From Nemopilema nomurai (taxonomy: Eukaryota; Cnidaria; Scyphozoa; Rhizostomeae; Rhizostomatidae), in NCBI GenBank assembly GCA_003864495.1, contig ML133433.1, positions 1,375,618 to 1,439,617 on the forward strand: a stretch of 64,000 bases of DNA. Direction: 5' to 3'. Below, piece by piece: positions 52,478-64,000 of this stretch (positions are counted from its first letter, which is position 1; every line of letters starts with the position of its first letter). The notes below the pieces were generated by a model. That model did not search any database. It was not told where the DNA came from and was given only the letters and a program-made list of their open reading frames with translations. The position numbers and the translations under genes are program-made.

Positions 52478-55400
52478 TCTTTACTTGAACTATAAGCATG
52501 ATATCGTCAATCTCTCGTGAAACTGCTAAAATCTTTTCTACTACGAGTTATTTAAAAGACTTTGGCTTCGGACGAAAGCAGCAGCACTGGTGAGGAAGGT
52601 TCAACAAGTAGAACAGACTGCTCCTTTTGCTGAACTAGAAGACATGTTTATTAACCTGACGAGCCTGTCAATCCGTCTCGTAATGGCTCCGGTCTCACAT
52701 TATGTAAAAGTAATAGGGAAAGTTGCCACATCCTCTCTCTCAGTGCAACTGTAAACTACCATAGATTTGGTTTTCTTCATGTTGTTGGTGAGATACAAGA
52801 CGGAACTTTTCGGTATTACATGTGTACCCAGATTAATGGAAGACGGGAAAATGTCCCAACAGGAGAAAATAAAAACATTATATAATTCTCATTAGATTTC
52901 ATCGTCTGACAAGCTATTTGAGTCAAACTTTTCCCATTGTTGCAAGAAGCTGCTATATTTGGGTAATGGCAAGCAATTGCTTTAGAGACTAATAGAATTA
53001 GTGTGAAATATCTACGGTGGTGCTTCTATTTTCCTGGTAATTCAACCTTTCTTTCATTTTCAGTTTTGCATCGGAATTTCATTCAGTCCAACCTTGGGTC
53101 CACCGAAGAACCAGGTTGCCCCAAAGAACCGTGCATTTTCTAATTTAAACGTATTCATAAATGTATATATAAAAGCAAATAACAAGAGTATATGATAGTA
53201 AAATAAATACCTGCAGTTTATTGCTGCTTGCACCTTCTCCCAAGAAAAGGTGAGCAGAAACTGACGGACTTTGATTTAAATGGCCAAGGAACAATGTGAT
53301 GGTCAGATTACCATTTGAATGGTGGTCCACATGTTAGATCCCACGTGACGCGACTTAACCGTCAATGGGGTACATAAGTCAATAATATGAACTCCGGTCC
53401 GTGCTCAACAGTAAATAACCGCAATACAAAGGAAGATGAGAAATCGACTTCAGCGCAGTTGGAGTGCGTTCTTCACCAGTCTATAGAAATGTGCTGCACA
53501 ATAATATTGCTGGTACTTAAGATAATTGCAATAGTATCAAAGTAAGCACATCCAAATAGGCACATCAAAGGGGCAAAAGGGAAATAAGTTAGAGAGGGAC
53601 AATAGGCAAAAGCTGGTACTTATGATCGGCCTGCGTATGATACGCGGACAAAATTGAATATGGGCTTAGAATATAGTCTTAAAGAGAGAGATTAATCTTG
53701 AAGAGAGAGCAAAAGCATAGCATACTGTTGGGGCATCCTTACGATGTTTAGGGGTCTTTCTACTTTTTGGCTCTAAAACGATTTACTAGTGGTGCTCCTG
53801 TAATTGGCAAACATTCTGTTGTTTAAGGTATTGGCTGCCATTTTCGACTCGTTGTGCCAAAGAACCAACTGCATTGTGCCAAAGAACCTGCCTTCAGTTG
53901 GGGACGTCAGTGCAAAGAATAAAAGCAACATCTTGTGCAGCATGGTTTGTGGCAAAATTGGGAAAACATTGTATTTATTGTTGGCAAGTCATCAATTTGA
54001 AGGCCAAATCGCAATCGAAACCAACAGAAACAAATCGCAATCGAAACTTCTTCCTGTCTCTTCAAAAACAAATAAATCATTATCGCATTAACCCTTTAGA
54101 GAGACATGTTATTGCTGGCTGATTTCAGAGTTTAGGCCCTCTATCCATATTAAACCACCGTATCTAAACCTATTTAGGGCAATGAAACCACCATATCCTA
54201 GCATATTGTGACGAGTTACGAGTATAAAAGGGTTGCATAAGTTTGAAAAAACAGGCTGATGAGTTATTTAAAAAATGATTATTTAATGTCTTGTCTAAAA
54301 ATGAATGTCTTATAAGATTAAAAAGCTAGTTGGACCAACTGGGGAAAGTGAAAGCTTCCTGACTGAATAAAATACTGTATCCTGCTGTATTTTATCAAAA
54401 ATACTGTATCCTGTTATATTTCAACATCTTTGTTAAGGCTTTGCACAATATATGTCGTGAGCCAAACATTCCAAATTAACGAAAAAAGGACACACCTACA
54501 GCAATTTCAGTTAGTATTTGGCCTATAGCTAGCGATACTTAGATTTTTGGACAGACTTTGTGCTAAATTGCCAACAACGAAAATTCTGAAGGTGAGAGCC
54601 GAAGCAAGGGGCTACTGTGGGCACTTCTTTACATTTCAAAGGTGTACAACGGAATTGGTTTAGAAAAAGGGCTCATGGATTTTGGTCATGTCTAGCAGAA
54701 CGAGCAGTCTTTATGCCGCCAATTGAAAAGCGACTCAAGCAGAGTGACATCGAGGTTAATTGCCTTTCTAAAAGCTTATGCAACACGGACCTAATCCTAT
54801 AAAAGTATCCTATCTCTACACATTTCTTTCACTACGTTCACGTTAATGATATTTACGACGATAAGTGATCCAGAGTGTCTGGCCCTGTTATTAACCAGCA
54901 TGGAAGGAAAGCGTGCACGGCCAATCCTTTTGGTGCAACATGAAAGACGTCATGTGCAGTATAGTAACACAGACTAGATTTCTCTCGATTTTATGGTCTC
55001 TTGCGACTGTCAGGTACAGGGCTGACCGAGTCTCTTGATTGTAAATCTATTGTAAATCTAAACTATTTTACAGCTTATCTTCTGGGTGCACTAATTTTTG
55101 CCATAACAATTAATTAGTGTCGTTAATGCACACTATTGTTAATATTCAATGAAATTTTTCATCCAAATGTGTAAATCAATCTTTTCTAACAATCATACTA
55201 GATTAGCAATCAGAAACTTTCAGGCAGTACTTTTGCATGACAGTTATTGGAGTCTATGTAGGGCCCTAGGCTCTAGAAGAAATGTTGCTGATATTGTTGT
55301 GCAGCAAAGCAGAAAAATCTAACAATTGAGCAACAGTTTTGTAACATGAGTGTTGATTGTATCCTGGCTACCTGGATCTAACCTTAGAGGAAGAATTCAA

Positions 55401-55849
55401 TTTTCAAGAGTTTTACTTCTTTTGAATATTAACTTGCAACTGAAGTTTATCATTCACAAACAGTGCATTTGGTTGTGTGCAAAATTATCATTGACTTGCT
55501 GTTTACCAGTCCTGCTATAGAACAGAATCCAGAAAAGCTGTTAAGCTTTCTCCAGAAAAAAAACACCCTAGAAGGCGAATATTACTCACAAAACAAGAGA
55601 ATGTGGGCTAAGGAGTGCCATAGAAGCTTCTATTGTTTTTTGAGGGCCTCTCTCCAGTCAGTGACCGTGCGACCATGATGTTTTCCTGATTTCGCTACAG
55701 AATGCCCCTTTTATTTGTTTTGCCATCTTCTTTCATTTTTTTGTTTCATTGTGCGTGCGATTGTGTAAGTTGGGTCACATTTGATGAAAGTACGTGGTGC
55801 AAAACCAAAGCAGGTATCTTCAGTATATGGAAACCAACGTTGCCTTTAG
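52478..55849. other. Non-coding interval upstream of the lectin gene
   Basis: No gene or domain-bearing ORF recognised on either strand. Ordinary AT-rich DNA with short low-complexity patches. Confidence 0.5.
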
Positions 55850-57078
55850 TCTCTGGGTCTATATGGCTTATGAAGAGTGAAAGCTTTCAGGCCCCTTTTA
55901 TTCAGCTTGAATGATATCTTCATTGAATGAATGATATTGAATGATAAACTGGGTTATCGAAACTTGAATGCTTGACGCATGAATGGTATCTTCAGTATAT
56001 GGAAACTAACTTCTCATACTTGGGTATCGAATCTTGGCCCTACCTTAGGCTGTGGCTGGGAAAAGGAGCTGATCCATTTATTTCTAAAATGTATCTTTTT
56101 ATGGCAAATCAAACACCCTAGCGAAACCGTAAACCAGCCGTGTAATCGTGTTATTTACAAGATATCTCTTACCTTTATTCCATTTTGTTATTGTGGACAA
56201 TAAGTGTTATATTGCGCCATGTCAGGAAATCCGCTTAAACGTTTTGATCAGGCTTCTCTTGTTTTTGGGTCTCTGCGACTTTCCTACATACTGACAACAA
56301 ATTGTTCCACTTCAGTCCGAAATTGATCAGCGCCATGGGAGCGAATTTCATATTGGGGGTGGGGGTGGTGGTGGGTTCGGGGGGCTTTGATACATATGAA
56401 TACCAAGCTGAGAACCGAAAGGTGGAAAATTCATATCGTCGAAATTTGTGTGACAACATGTTCTAACGAGTGTTTCATATGAAGTACATCAAGATAATTT
56501 CACTGATTTGCACCATCTCTGTGATACCAAACACTTTTTCATGGACCCAATTATCCCACACCTATTTTAGTGTTGAAGGCAATAAGGAAGTAAAGGACTG
56601 ATTCAACGTGTACCTAGGTTATAGTCGCTCAAAGCACCAAAGAATGTCAGTTCATTGTTTAGCTACTGTATCTATTGCAACGGTTTCATCAAATTAGCCG
56701 AATGTCATGATCATAAAATGGTACATTGCAGTTATAGTAATCAAAGGTTCAGTAGAAACCGGGGAGTTGCGTTTAGTCTCTGGGTGTTGGAAAGGCAGCC
56801 ACCAGGTTCGAAGTCAGATAATAAGTTGTCACGTGACATGACAATTATGCACTTATTCAGTAATATTCAATTAGAAATTCGAGTAGAAGTTGAGTTTAGC
56901 ACGGGCTAAAACTGCACGTTTGATAAATATGTTCTGTTATGTTGTATATAAATATCAAAAAGACAACATGATTGATTTCCTCATCTCAAGCCCTCAATAA
57001 TCGATTTACAACACTGGGTCTATATGACTTTGTGAAAAGGGAAAGCTTTCAAGGCCCCATCTTCATTCAGCCTGAATG
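55850..57078. repeat. Dispersed repeat pair (55850-55912 and 57013-57078)
   Basis: Both copies contain ctgggtctatatg, gaaagctttca, ggcccc, attcagc and tgaatgat in the same order. A related block (ggtatcttcagtatatggaa) is also duplicated at about 55811 and 55986. They are probably pieces of one interspersed repeat family. Confidence 0.7.
56355..56384 (+). other. G-quadruplex candidate
   Basis: G runs GGGGG-T-GGGGG-TGGTGGT-GGG-TTC-GGGGGG in 30 bp give four G-tracts of three or more with short loops. Isolated in otherwise AT-rich DNA. Confidence 0.6.
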
Positions 57079-57260
57079 ATTATTAAACATTAATAAGTCC
57101 ACAAGGTGTTTCCTTATTGATTCGACTCGCTACCATAGAACTTGAGAGGCTTAGGTACGTCTAATCATTTGGAGGACTGAGTGACTTACTCGTGAAGAAC
57201 ATAGTGGAGCCTCAATAGAAATTAAGCCAAAACTCTGTGCTTAAGCATTCTTTGCTGTGA

Positions 57261-57476
57261 AGGCCCCGTTTACACGGAAACGGGTCCGCAAAGATCCGTA
57301 CCCAAACTGGGTACGGTATGCTTTGCATTTACACAGTAGGATCCATATCTTTTCTGGGAGAGATCCGTCCCTCTTGAGTGTGATTAGAAAGATAATCCAT
57401 ATGGATCCGTTCCTTCATCGGTTCCATGTAAACGGTTTGGTACGGATCCGTCAAGACTTTGCAGTAAAACGAGGCT
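57261..57476. mobile_element. MITE-like element with imperfect terminal inverted repeats
   Basis: The left end AGGCCCCGTTTACACGGAAA resembles the reverse complement of the right end, AGCCTCGTTTTACTGCAAAG. Internal ggatccgt and gtaaacgg motifs recur in both orientations. The GCCCCGTTTACAC terminus is typical of small hAT-like elements in animals. No clear 8-bp target duplication. Confidence 0.5.
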
Positions 57477-59668
57477 TATAATGAGCTCGTGTGAAAATGA
57501 ACGCCTATCGTTGCCTCCAAATGACGCCACCTTAAATAAATATAAGCAACAACCTTGTAATTGTGCATGCTTGAAAAGCAAGATTCGAATTTGTCCGGTT
57601 CACGTGTAAACGTTTTATGGTTAAGGATCTTGTGTAAACGCTTACCCGTCATGGCTCCCCACTTTTTAGCAGATTGATCTGTTAATAATCTCGCTGGTTA
57701 GCTTGAAATCGTTTATACCTCTTCTTGGCTCTAATTAGATTTGATGGAGGTAGCTGTTGAATCAATATGTAGTTTTCAGCGGCTTTTATTTCAAGTCTTA
57801 AGTGGAACTAACTTTCCATGGGACATGGCTTGTAGATCCGCGAAACTCTTTCAATTCACAATTCAAATGGTTCAAGCAACAAGAAAGGACTAGAAACAGC
57901 TAAAAAGTGCTTTGTTGAGATCTCCATATATTCATCGGCCGAAAGTGCTGCCTGACATTCTTTCTTGTTCATCAAGTGCAATGTTTAAAATATCGATACG
58001 TGCATTAGAGAAAGTTCAGCTTTCTTGGCAATGTCCTATGATCTCTTACCCTGGGTACCAGACTCACTGTATGTAAAATAAGTATGGTCATTCTCTTTTC
58101 TTTAACTATAGTAAGTCTTGCAGCTAGGGTAATGGTCTTTCTTTGAAAACATCCTGTAGCCCTTTTCGCATCGATTTGGAACCGGGGAACCCGTTCCCAC
58201 GCTTCTGGTTCTAAGCTGGCTGGATCTACTTCTTCAGTGGACGATTCGGAACAGCTATCTGGCCTCAGATGGAACCACAGAAGTGCAAGCTACATGGTTC
58301 CAATTGGATGTCATCGAGCAATCTTAAACCTCAAGTTTTGCACAAAGAATAGCTTGAAAAAGATCATTGCTTCAAATACACAGTGTAAAATTTGCCTGGC
58401 ACACGTCTAGCTTTTGCCTGAAATCAGAAATCTGAGAAAAAAAATCTAAACGAGGAGGGGTTTGAATAAGTTGGGGCTTAAAAATCTAAGTAATATATAT
58501 AACAAGGGATATTGGGTCAGATAGTCTTCCTTTTCAATCTCTTTAACCTCCTTTTTATCGAGTAGAAATAGGTTCCAATTACGTGTTGGTTAGAAGAAAC
58601 ACGACATCAGTAGATCATTTTCAAAAAGAAAATGTTATAAGAACGGTAAGGATTGGAAAAATCCCAAAAATGGATAAGCGAGGGTGTCTTAGTAAGAGCG
58701 GAATAAAAAGTCGAAAAATTAGTAAGTGGGAGGAGGCACCTAAGAGTAATTAAAAAGCAAGAAATGTGTCTTGGTTCGAAGAGAAAATAAAGTTTGTCTT
58801 CATTTTTTATTTCAATGGTTGATGTGTGTCGTTTGGGTCACGCTTCCAATAACGGTATCATGGGGTAGGGTTGCCAGTTCCTTTCTATGCCTTCTTTTTT
58901 GCCACTGTAGAATGGTTAAACTCTAGCTTGCGTTAGGGTCTTTGCACCACAACATCTTTGAGGTGGCTTTGCAGTCTTTTCGAAACGCAGGCGACGCAAG
59001 GGTTTTGTGGACACATAAAACAAAATGTTTTCGTAGTATTATAACTACGCAGCATTTAAAAAAATTTCGGTTCATAGCATTCTGCGATTAATGTACGGTA
59101 AAAGTAAGTATTTTTCAAAACACAATGTTTATTTATGAATATATTAGGATCGAGACCAGGGGGGTTGGCATTGCATTAGATAACATTTGTAGGTAGCAAT
59201 TGATAAAAGTGACATCACGATGATATTAAAAATAGCACCACTTCAATATTGAAAGCAGTATTTCTCAAAAAACCTGTCTTCTAATTTACAAACTCAAAAA
59301 CCATATTCACAAACAATATCTTAAATAGAGGACTCGATGATAGCAAGAACACTTGGGTGCTTGTTTGATAGTAATGTGAACATTGGATACCTTGAAAGAA
59401 TAAAGGTATAATTAAGTAGAATAAAGGATCATTATTGGTCTTGTCTGCTCTTGTATCAGGGACTGAATAGATTTCTTCCACATGCCTCAAAGTCTCAAAG
59501 TCACTCTGCTGTGGCGACGTTATGTCAGCTGACGTAATTCATAATATCTGTATCATAACTTCTACTATTTTAATTATGGAATGTGATACGACATCAATAC
59601 CCTCATAGCTCTTTCGCCTTTTTCAGCAAAGCTGCTCTTTGAACTAAGGAAATCATCTTTCTTTGCAG
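57477..59668. other. Non-coding interval
   Basis: Nothing recognised beyond short gtgtaaacg motifs near 57605-57640 that resemble the neighbouring MITE ends. Confidence 0.5.
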
Positions 59669-59765
59669 ATCTGTGATGAAAGCAAAATCACGTTCCCTCA
59701 AATGGTGCTTCTTCGCCACTTGGGAGTATTTCACAAAATGACTATATTTTGGCGAAGCTTACAGA
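59669..59765 (+). CDS. Isolated exon-like island, unknown
   Basis: A strong acceptor (ctttctttgcag) and donor (CAGA|GTGAGT) bracket an open frame reading ICDESKITFPQMVLLRHLGV then FHKMTIFWRSLQ. No family recognised, and no phase-matched partner exon nearby. It may be an exon of a gene extending beyond the window, or chance. Confidence 0.22.
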
Positions 59766-60277
59766 GTGAGTCACTTTTCTTCCATTTAAAATTCATATCA
59801 TCAACATATGGTGTCTAGAGAAAACGACAAGAGATAATTATAATGAAAATGACAAAAGGTGAATAGCAAATACGTAAAAGAGAGAAAGAATTCTTAGTGC
59901 TCGTTTTCTTAGGTACGTAGTCTTAGGTGGATAACTAGTGATGTTGATCATTATTTCACCAAGAAAGTCCTGCAACACACATGCAAAGCTGTATGAGAAT
60001 TCTCATCTTTCCAAGCATTGGGAAACCCCGATATACTTTCTTTTGACACTGTATCCAGAAATAATGCTTTCACCTTTACTTGAAGCGAAAAAAAACTTCT
60101 TTGATCTTACATGCACTGTATTATCTAAAAAATCTGTTAATATCTTAAGAATCTTTTCCACATAAGGCTCTTTGTGTACATTACAATTACAAAATATTGA
60201 TCTTCCATTTTCATGGAAGTCTGCTCTCAAGAGAAGAGTGATACAGATAATATTATTATGCATATTTTGTTTGTTAG

Positions 60278-60444
60278 CTTATTTTTCAAAAAGAATTTCG
60301 AGACATATGTAAAAAAAAGTAAGCCTAAAATTTTAAGATACAAAGAGAGGATAGGAACATTGGCAAAGTCTAGCGAATTCTTAGAAGGGGTAATGGAAAA
60401 AGTACAAAAAGTTGTTATTGGAGCTAACCATCGCAAGATCTTGG
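60278..60444 (+). CDS. Isolated exon-like island, unknown
   Basis: The acceptor tttgtttgttag and donor TTGG|GTAAGT bracket an open basic frame (FFKKNFETYVKKSKPKILRY, ERIGTLAKSSEFLEGVMEKV, VVIGANHRKIL). Its phase does not match the island at 59669-59765. Family unknown. Confidence 0.22.
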
Positions 60445-62113
60445 GTAAGTCAGAAGACCTAACTTAAAATTATGATCCATAGCTCAGCAGAAGATTGTCG
60501 AATGAAAAGTCCTTCAGAAATATGTGCATATATATCTGGATATTTGCAATAAGAACGAAAATATATATCAGTTCTAGTGGCTGTAAGAACATTTTGCTGT
60601 ATGAATCTGCATAGAACAGCTATAATTTCTCAAATAAGCACAAAAGGATGCGGTTGCGGCAGTCAACGAAGCACAAAAAAGCTTAAGTTGAAATAATCTT
60701 TGATCTGCTTTAATTCTATCGTGAATTGATTAACCATTTATTTTTTGCATTGAAATTTAAAACCAGTAATGAACCCTTTATAACCTTTTAGTCTATAGAT
60801 CCTAGTTTCGTAAGCATTGTTTTCTTCGTGTTTTTTGGAACTCAAGCCCAATGTTGGATTATTTGTTATCATAGTCTAGACATCAACCGCTTTGAGAACT
60901 TTTCCTCAGCTTGTTTTTGATTTGGATTTGTCTAAATTTCATCTTTTTAGAATTTCGACGGGGAATTTCTAACAAGGCTTATCGCTATAATGCAAAATTT
61001 GCAGACCCTTGAGAGAAAAATATTCAATGAATTTCCCGCCAATTTGTATAAATCGAATGCAAACTAATTCTATTCCCATTTGAAAACACATCCTCTGAAG
61101 GCTCTAACAACACGATGGTAGACGCGCATGAAAGTAGTCTGGGACTAGCCCATCCAACACCTATAAGAAAAGGCAAACATTCATATCAGTTTACAAACTA
61201 TACACAAATATTTCGGTCAGTCTAAGGGCTATATAGAACGTCCTAAACCGTGGGATTTCCTTCTGCTTCAAAACATAGCTCCAATAACCGACAGCAGAAG
61301 TATCGGTAGCATCAGGGGCTCTCAAAAGAGCGCGACAGCCTTCATGATGATTGTTCAAGCCTCGGTTACTTTTGTTTACACGACATTATGAGATCGAGGC
61401 TCATGCAGAGAGATCCCTGGGTCCCTCTTCGTCCACAGAGCCATGTTCATTGTAATTTCAATGCAGATCAATGGGCCTCAGATTACCTAGGGATATAAAG
61501 CAAGTCTTGCTGCCTTTGATTGATAACAGCGGAAGGGAATATCGAAAGGAGGCTGCGATCAACAGGCCGAGAGCCTACTGCTTTTTCACCAATGTGCTCA
61601 TTCATTCAGTGGTTATGGGACGGATTCGCGTTTTGTTTATGGATCTAGCCCTATACTGCCCTCCCTGGTTCGCATAACATGCAATGTTTTTGAAGACGTA
61701 ATGCATGTTGATTTGAACAGTGGAGAGGGAGCCAGAAGCACTGTAGGCCTCAACCTTTCTTGTAGAAAGAGGAGCATTCGTTTGGAAATGGTAACCTATA
61801 ATGGGAATTGAATTTTAATCATCGCAGTGTCTTGCCAAAGCTTCTTTGGCGGTCCGTCCAAAAGTGGGGACGAAACCCTACACCCCTAGGGGCTACCATA
61901 GTCAGGTAGAAAGCTAAAATGATTGTATTAAGTTAGTGTGGGTAGACATTAATACTTGAGTTGGAGGTATGAATTGCATCGTTGCAAGTGTTTGATATAG
62001 GCTTTTTTTCATAAAGAAAAATGGGAGTGTAAATAAAAACAATCCTTTTGGGATGAATACAATAATCTATTAAGTTATGCATTGCTGCAATACTAGAAAT
62101 TACGTATACGTAC
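60445..62113. other. Non-coding interval
   Basis: No supported feature. Confidence 0.5.
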
Positions 62114-62206
62114 CTTGTCAAGTGCAGAAAGTCCGTTCGACCATCTGCGCCACAGTGAACAAAGCTTATACCAAATCTTGTGCCATTATGGACATTTTCC
62201 GGTGCT
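62114..62206 (-). CDS. Isolated exon-like island, unknown
   Basis: A very good acceptor (ttccatattctgtgtctcaccag) and donor (ACAAG|GTACGT) bracket 93 nt. The open frame reads APENVHNGTRFGISFVHCGA then DGRTDFLHLT; one base is left at the start and two at the end (phase 2-2). The protein-like composition and splice sites suggest an internal exon of a minus-strand gene whose other exons are not recognised here. Confidence 0.35.
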
Positions 62207-64000
62207 CTGGTGAGACACAGAATATGGAAAGGCAGAAGGGACACTGTCTTTTGTAGCTAAGTAAAGTTTGGTATGTAGCGAGCTTGAAATGAGGTTAGCA
62301 AGGCTCATCCTTTGCAACTCCAATTGCCGTATCATTGCAAAAACGAGGTTAACCAGGTCAGTATTCTGGCAGTACTTCGGAGGGTGTCAACGGGAGTATT
62401 TCTTCTGCTTATTTCTGTTCTGTAACAATTTCAGGGAATTTACTTTAGAGACCCACCACGTTCATCTTCAGCCTGGAGACGGAAATATGCGAAGGCCTTC
62501 TATGTTGTTGTAAAGCAGTCTTTGCCAACGTGTTTAATTTCCTGATCTTACTAGGGCAAGTTGAACATAAAGTCAACATGGAGAATTCTGCAGACATCAT
62601 TAATGCTGTCAAAACAAAGACTAGTCACTTGCAATTAGTCAGTATCGTTGTCCAATATAGCAATATAAAACATGTATATCAGTAATTCAGGGGCATCATT
62701 CGTTTTACGGTATTATCCCTGTATTGAAGTGTAGTGTGACTATCATTTCGTAATGACCTTTCCATTGGTCGTAGTTGCTGTAAGATTGGTTGCAGTCTGC
62801 CGCAAATGCGACTCCATAATAAGGCTTTACTGTTTGATCTTTACCCAAGGAAAAGATCAGCCATGTATTCAACACGCGCAATCTGTGTTTGCCATTAAGA
62901 CTGACACAAAAACTTTGAGTTGCCAACATCGAAGTTCTTTTGGTAATTGGTACAAAATTGTGCTTATTAAAGCGTCTCGTATACGACCCACAATGCCTGT
63001 CAGAGCCATCTGGAACACCTCTGCAGGTTTACGTCATAGCACATATATTTCCAACACGGTCTTCGGAGACATCAAATACTTCTAAATATTCTGGTTCTTA
63101 TAAATTTCGGGTAAAGTACCGCATGAAGTGTCTGTTTAATGAGAGGAGGGACAGCTGTTGTGACTGCAAAAACACACTTGCGGTTTTCCAAGCGTTTCTG
63201 CTGCCCTGCCCAGTTATAATAAATTCTTCTGCCAAATTCTTGATATACCCTCCCTAATTGTACCTTCAGCAATTCTAATCCCTTCCCACGACAACATGAT
63301 CACATGCGATCGAGATATTCTTTCTGACGTAACAGAGAGAAAGAATCAACGTGTCCTACAACAAAGATGACATTGTTATTGCCTCGAGTAATTTGTATTG
63401 ATAAACTAGTGGGCAATAACCGATTGTATTAAACCAAGTTTACTGGGTCTTAATTTTAGTCCGTTATGCCAAACCTCAGTAGCTTTTATACACAAGATCT
63501 AGCACCGCACTCTTTGAAATCAAGAATTGAGGTCAGAAAGCAAATGTGCAATGAGATTCATGCAAATTCCTTTGAGGCAACGTGTATATAAAGCGAGGTT
63601 TTTCAACAGAGCTCTTACAAACCAACATCAGAGTAAATAAGGCTCGGCAAGGGAGGCTCAGTGAAGATTTGGCTTGTTAAAAGAGAGGCGTCTGCATAGA
63701 AGACGCTAGAGCTCCTGCTGGCTGTTAGCTGTGTGTTCACTTGGAAGAGGCTGGCTGAAATTACTCACCTTCATTTGCCCACTTGAGCTGCTTTTCAAAG
63801 GTTATCGTCGATTGAATTGCTTTACAAGTATTTGAAAAGGTAGTCACTGATTTGGATTGTAGTTATCACATCGCCTTTTGTTTCTCGCAAGCACGCACCG
63901 ATGATACCACCATTCAAGGCGCAATAAATCTTGTTAGGATATTGACATTTTAAATAAGCATTGCTTCAGTTTTCCTTGTCGTTTGGCATTGAGTTGCTGG
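62207..64000. other. Non-coding interval to the right edge
   Basis: Several short ORFs on both strands near 62700-63270 overlap one another and match no family. No feature is supported. Confidence 0.45.

Noticed and set aside
62753..63272. Several overlapping ORFs on both strands near the right end
   Set aside because: They conflict with one another, match no family and have no convincing splice sites.

Overview
The window is animal nuclear DNA: AT-rich, with short coding exons separated by long introns, GT-AG splice sites and many decayed transposon pieces. The gene families point to a cnidarian, probably an anthozoan (coral or sea anemone): matrix metalloproteinases with furin sites and hemopexin domains, tandem F-type (fucolectin/FTP) lectin domains, and a PAN/EGF secreted protein. 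The taxon is an inference. No rRNA, intact tRNA, CRISPR or prokaryotic feature was seen. The genes below were reconstructed exon by exon from splice sites and reading phase.

Layout. About 0.68-4.9 kb (minus) holds two exons of one matrix metalloproteinase (MMP-A); the rest of its catalytic domain and its hemopexin part lie beyond the left edge. At 7.9-8.4 kb (minus) a signal-peptide exon can be joined in phase either to a small secreted ORF or, alternatively, to MMP-A. The stretch 8.4-15.4 kb has no convincing gene but holds a tRNA-like SINE head and a hammerhead-ribozyme-like fold. At 15.5-16.9 kb (plus) is a frameshifted Mutator-like transposase. At 19.2-26.2 kb (minus) is a complete six-exon MMP (MMP-B, 525 aa, probably GPI anchored), with a 24-bp minisatellite lying against its last 3' splice site. 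A 722-bp inverted-repeat element follows upstream of it. At 29.4-35.8 kb (plus) is a four-exon secreted protein (321 aa) with a PAN/apple-like domain, an EGF-like domain and a Cys-rich C-terminus; an inverted-repeat MITE sits in its second intron. At 40.6-52.2 kb (minus) is a twelve-exon gene for a 798-aa secreted protein with five F-type lectin domains and an Arg-rich repeat tail. One of its introns carries a 1.3-kb array of a 135-bp higher-order repeat. From 52.2 kb to the end there are repeats, a MITE-like element, a G-quadruplex candidate and a few isolated exon-like islands.

Together the three well-supported genes encode secreted or surface proteins of the extracellular matrix and glycan recognition. 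The strongest unusual points are: (1) the five-domain lectin, whose phase 1-1 modules have all lost the canonical fucose-binding His and which ends in an (SYARRR)5 tail encoded by a minisatellite; (2) a GC-AG intron in that gene forced by reading frame; (3) the MMP-B minisatellite, in which every unit mimics a 3' splice site; (4) the 135-bp array built of four 34-bp subunits; and (5) a degraded cysteine switch in MMP-A.
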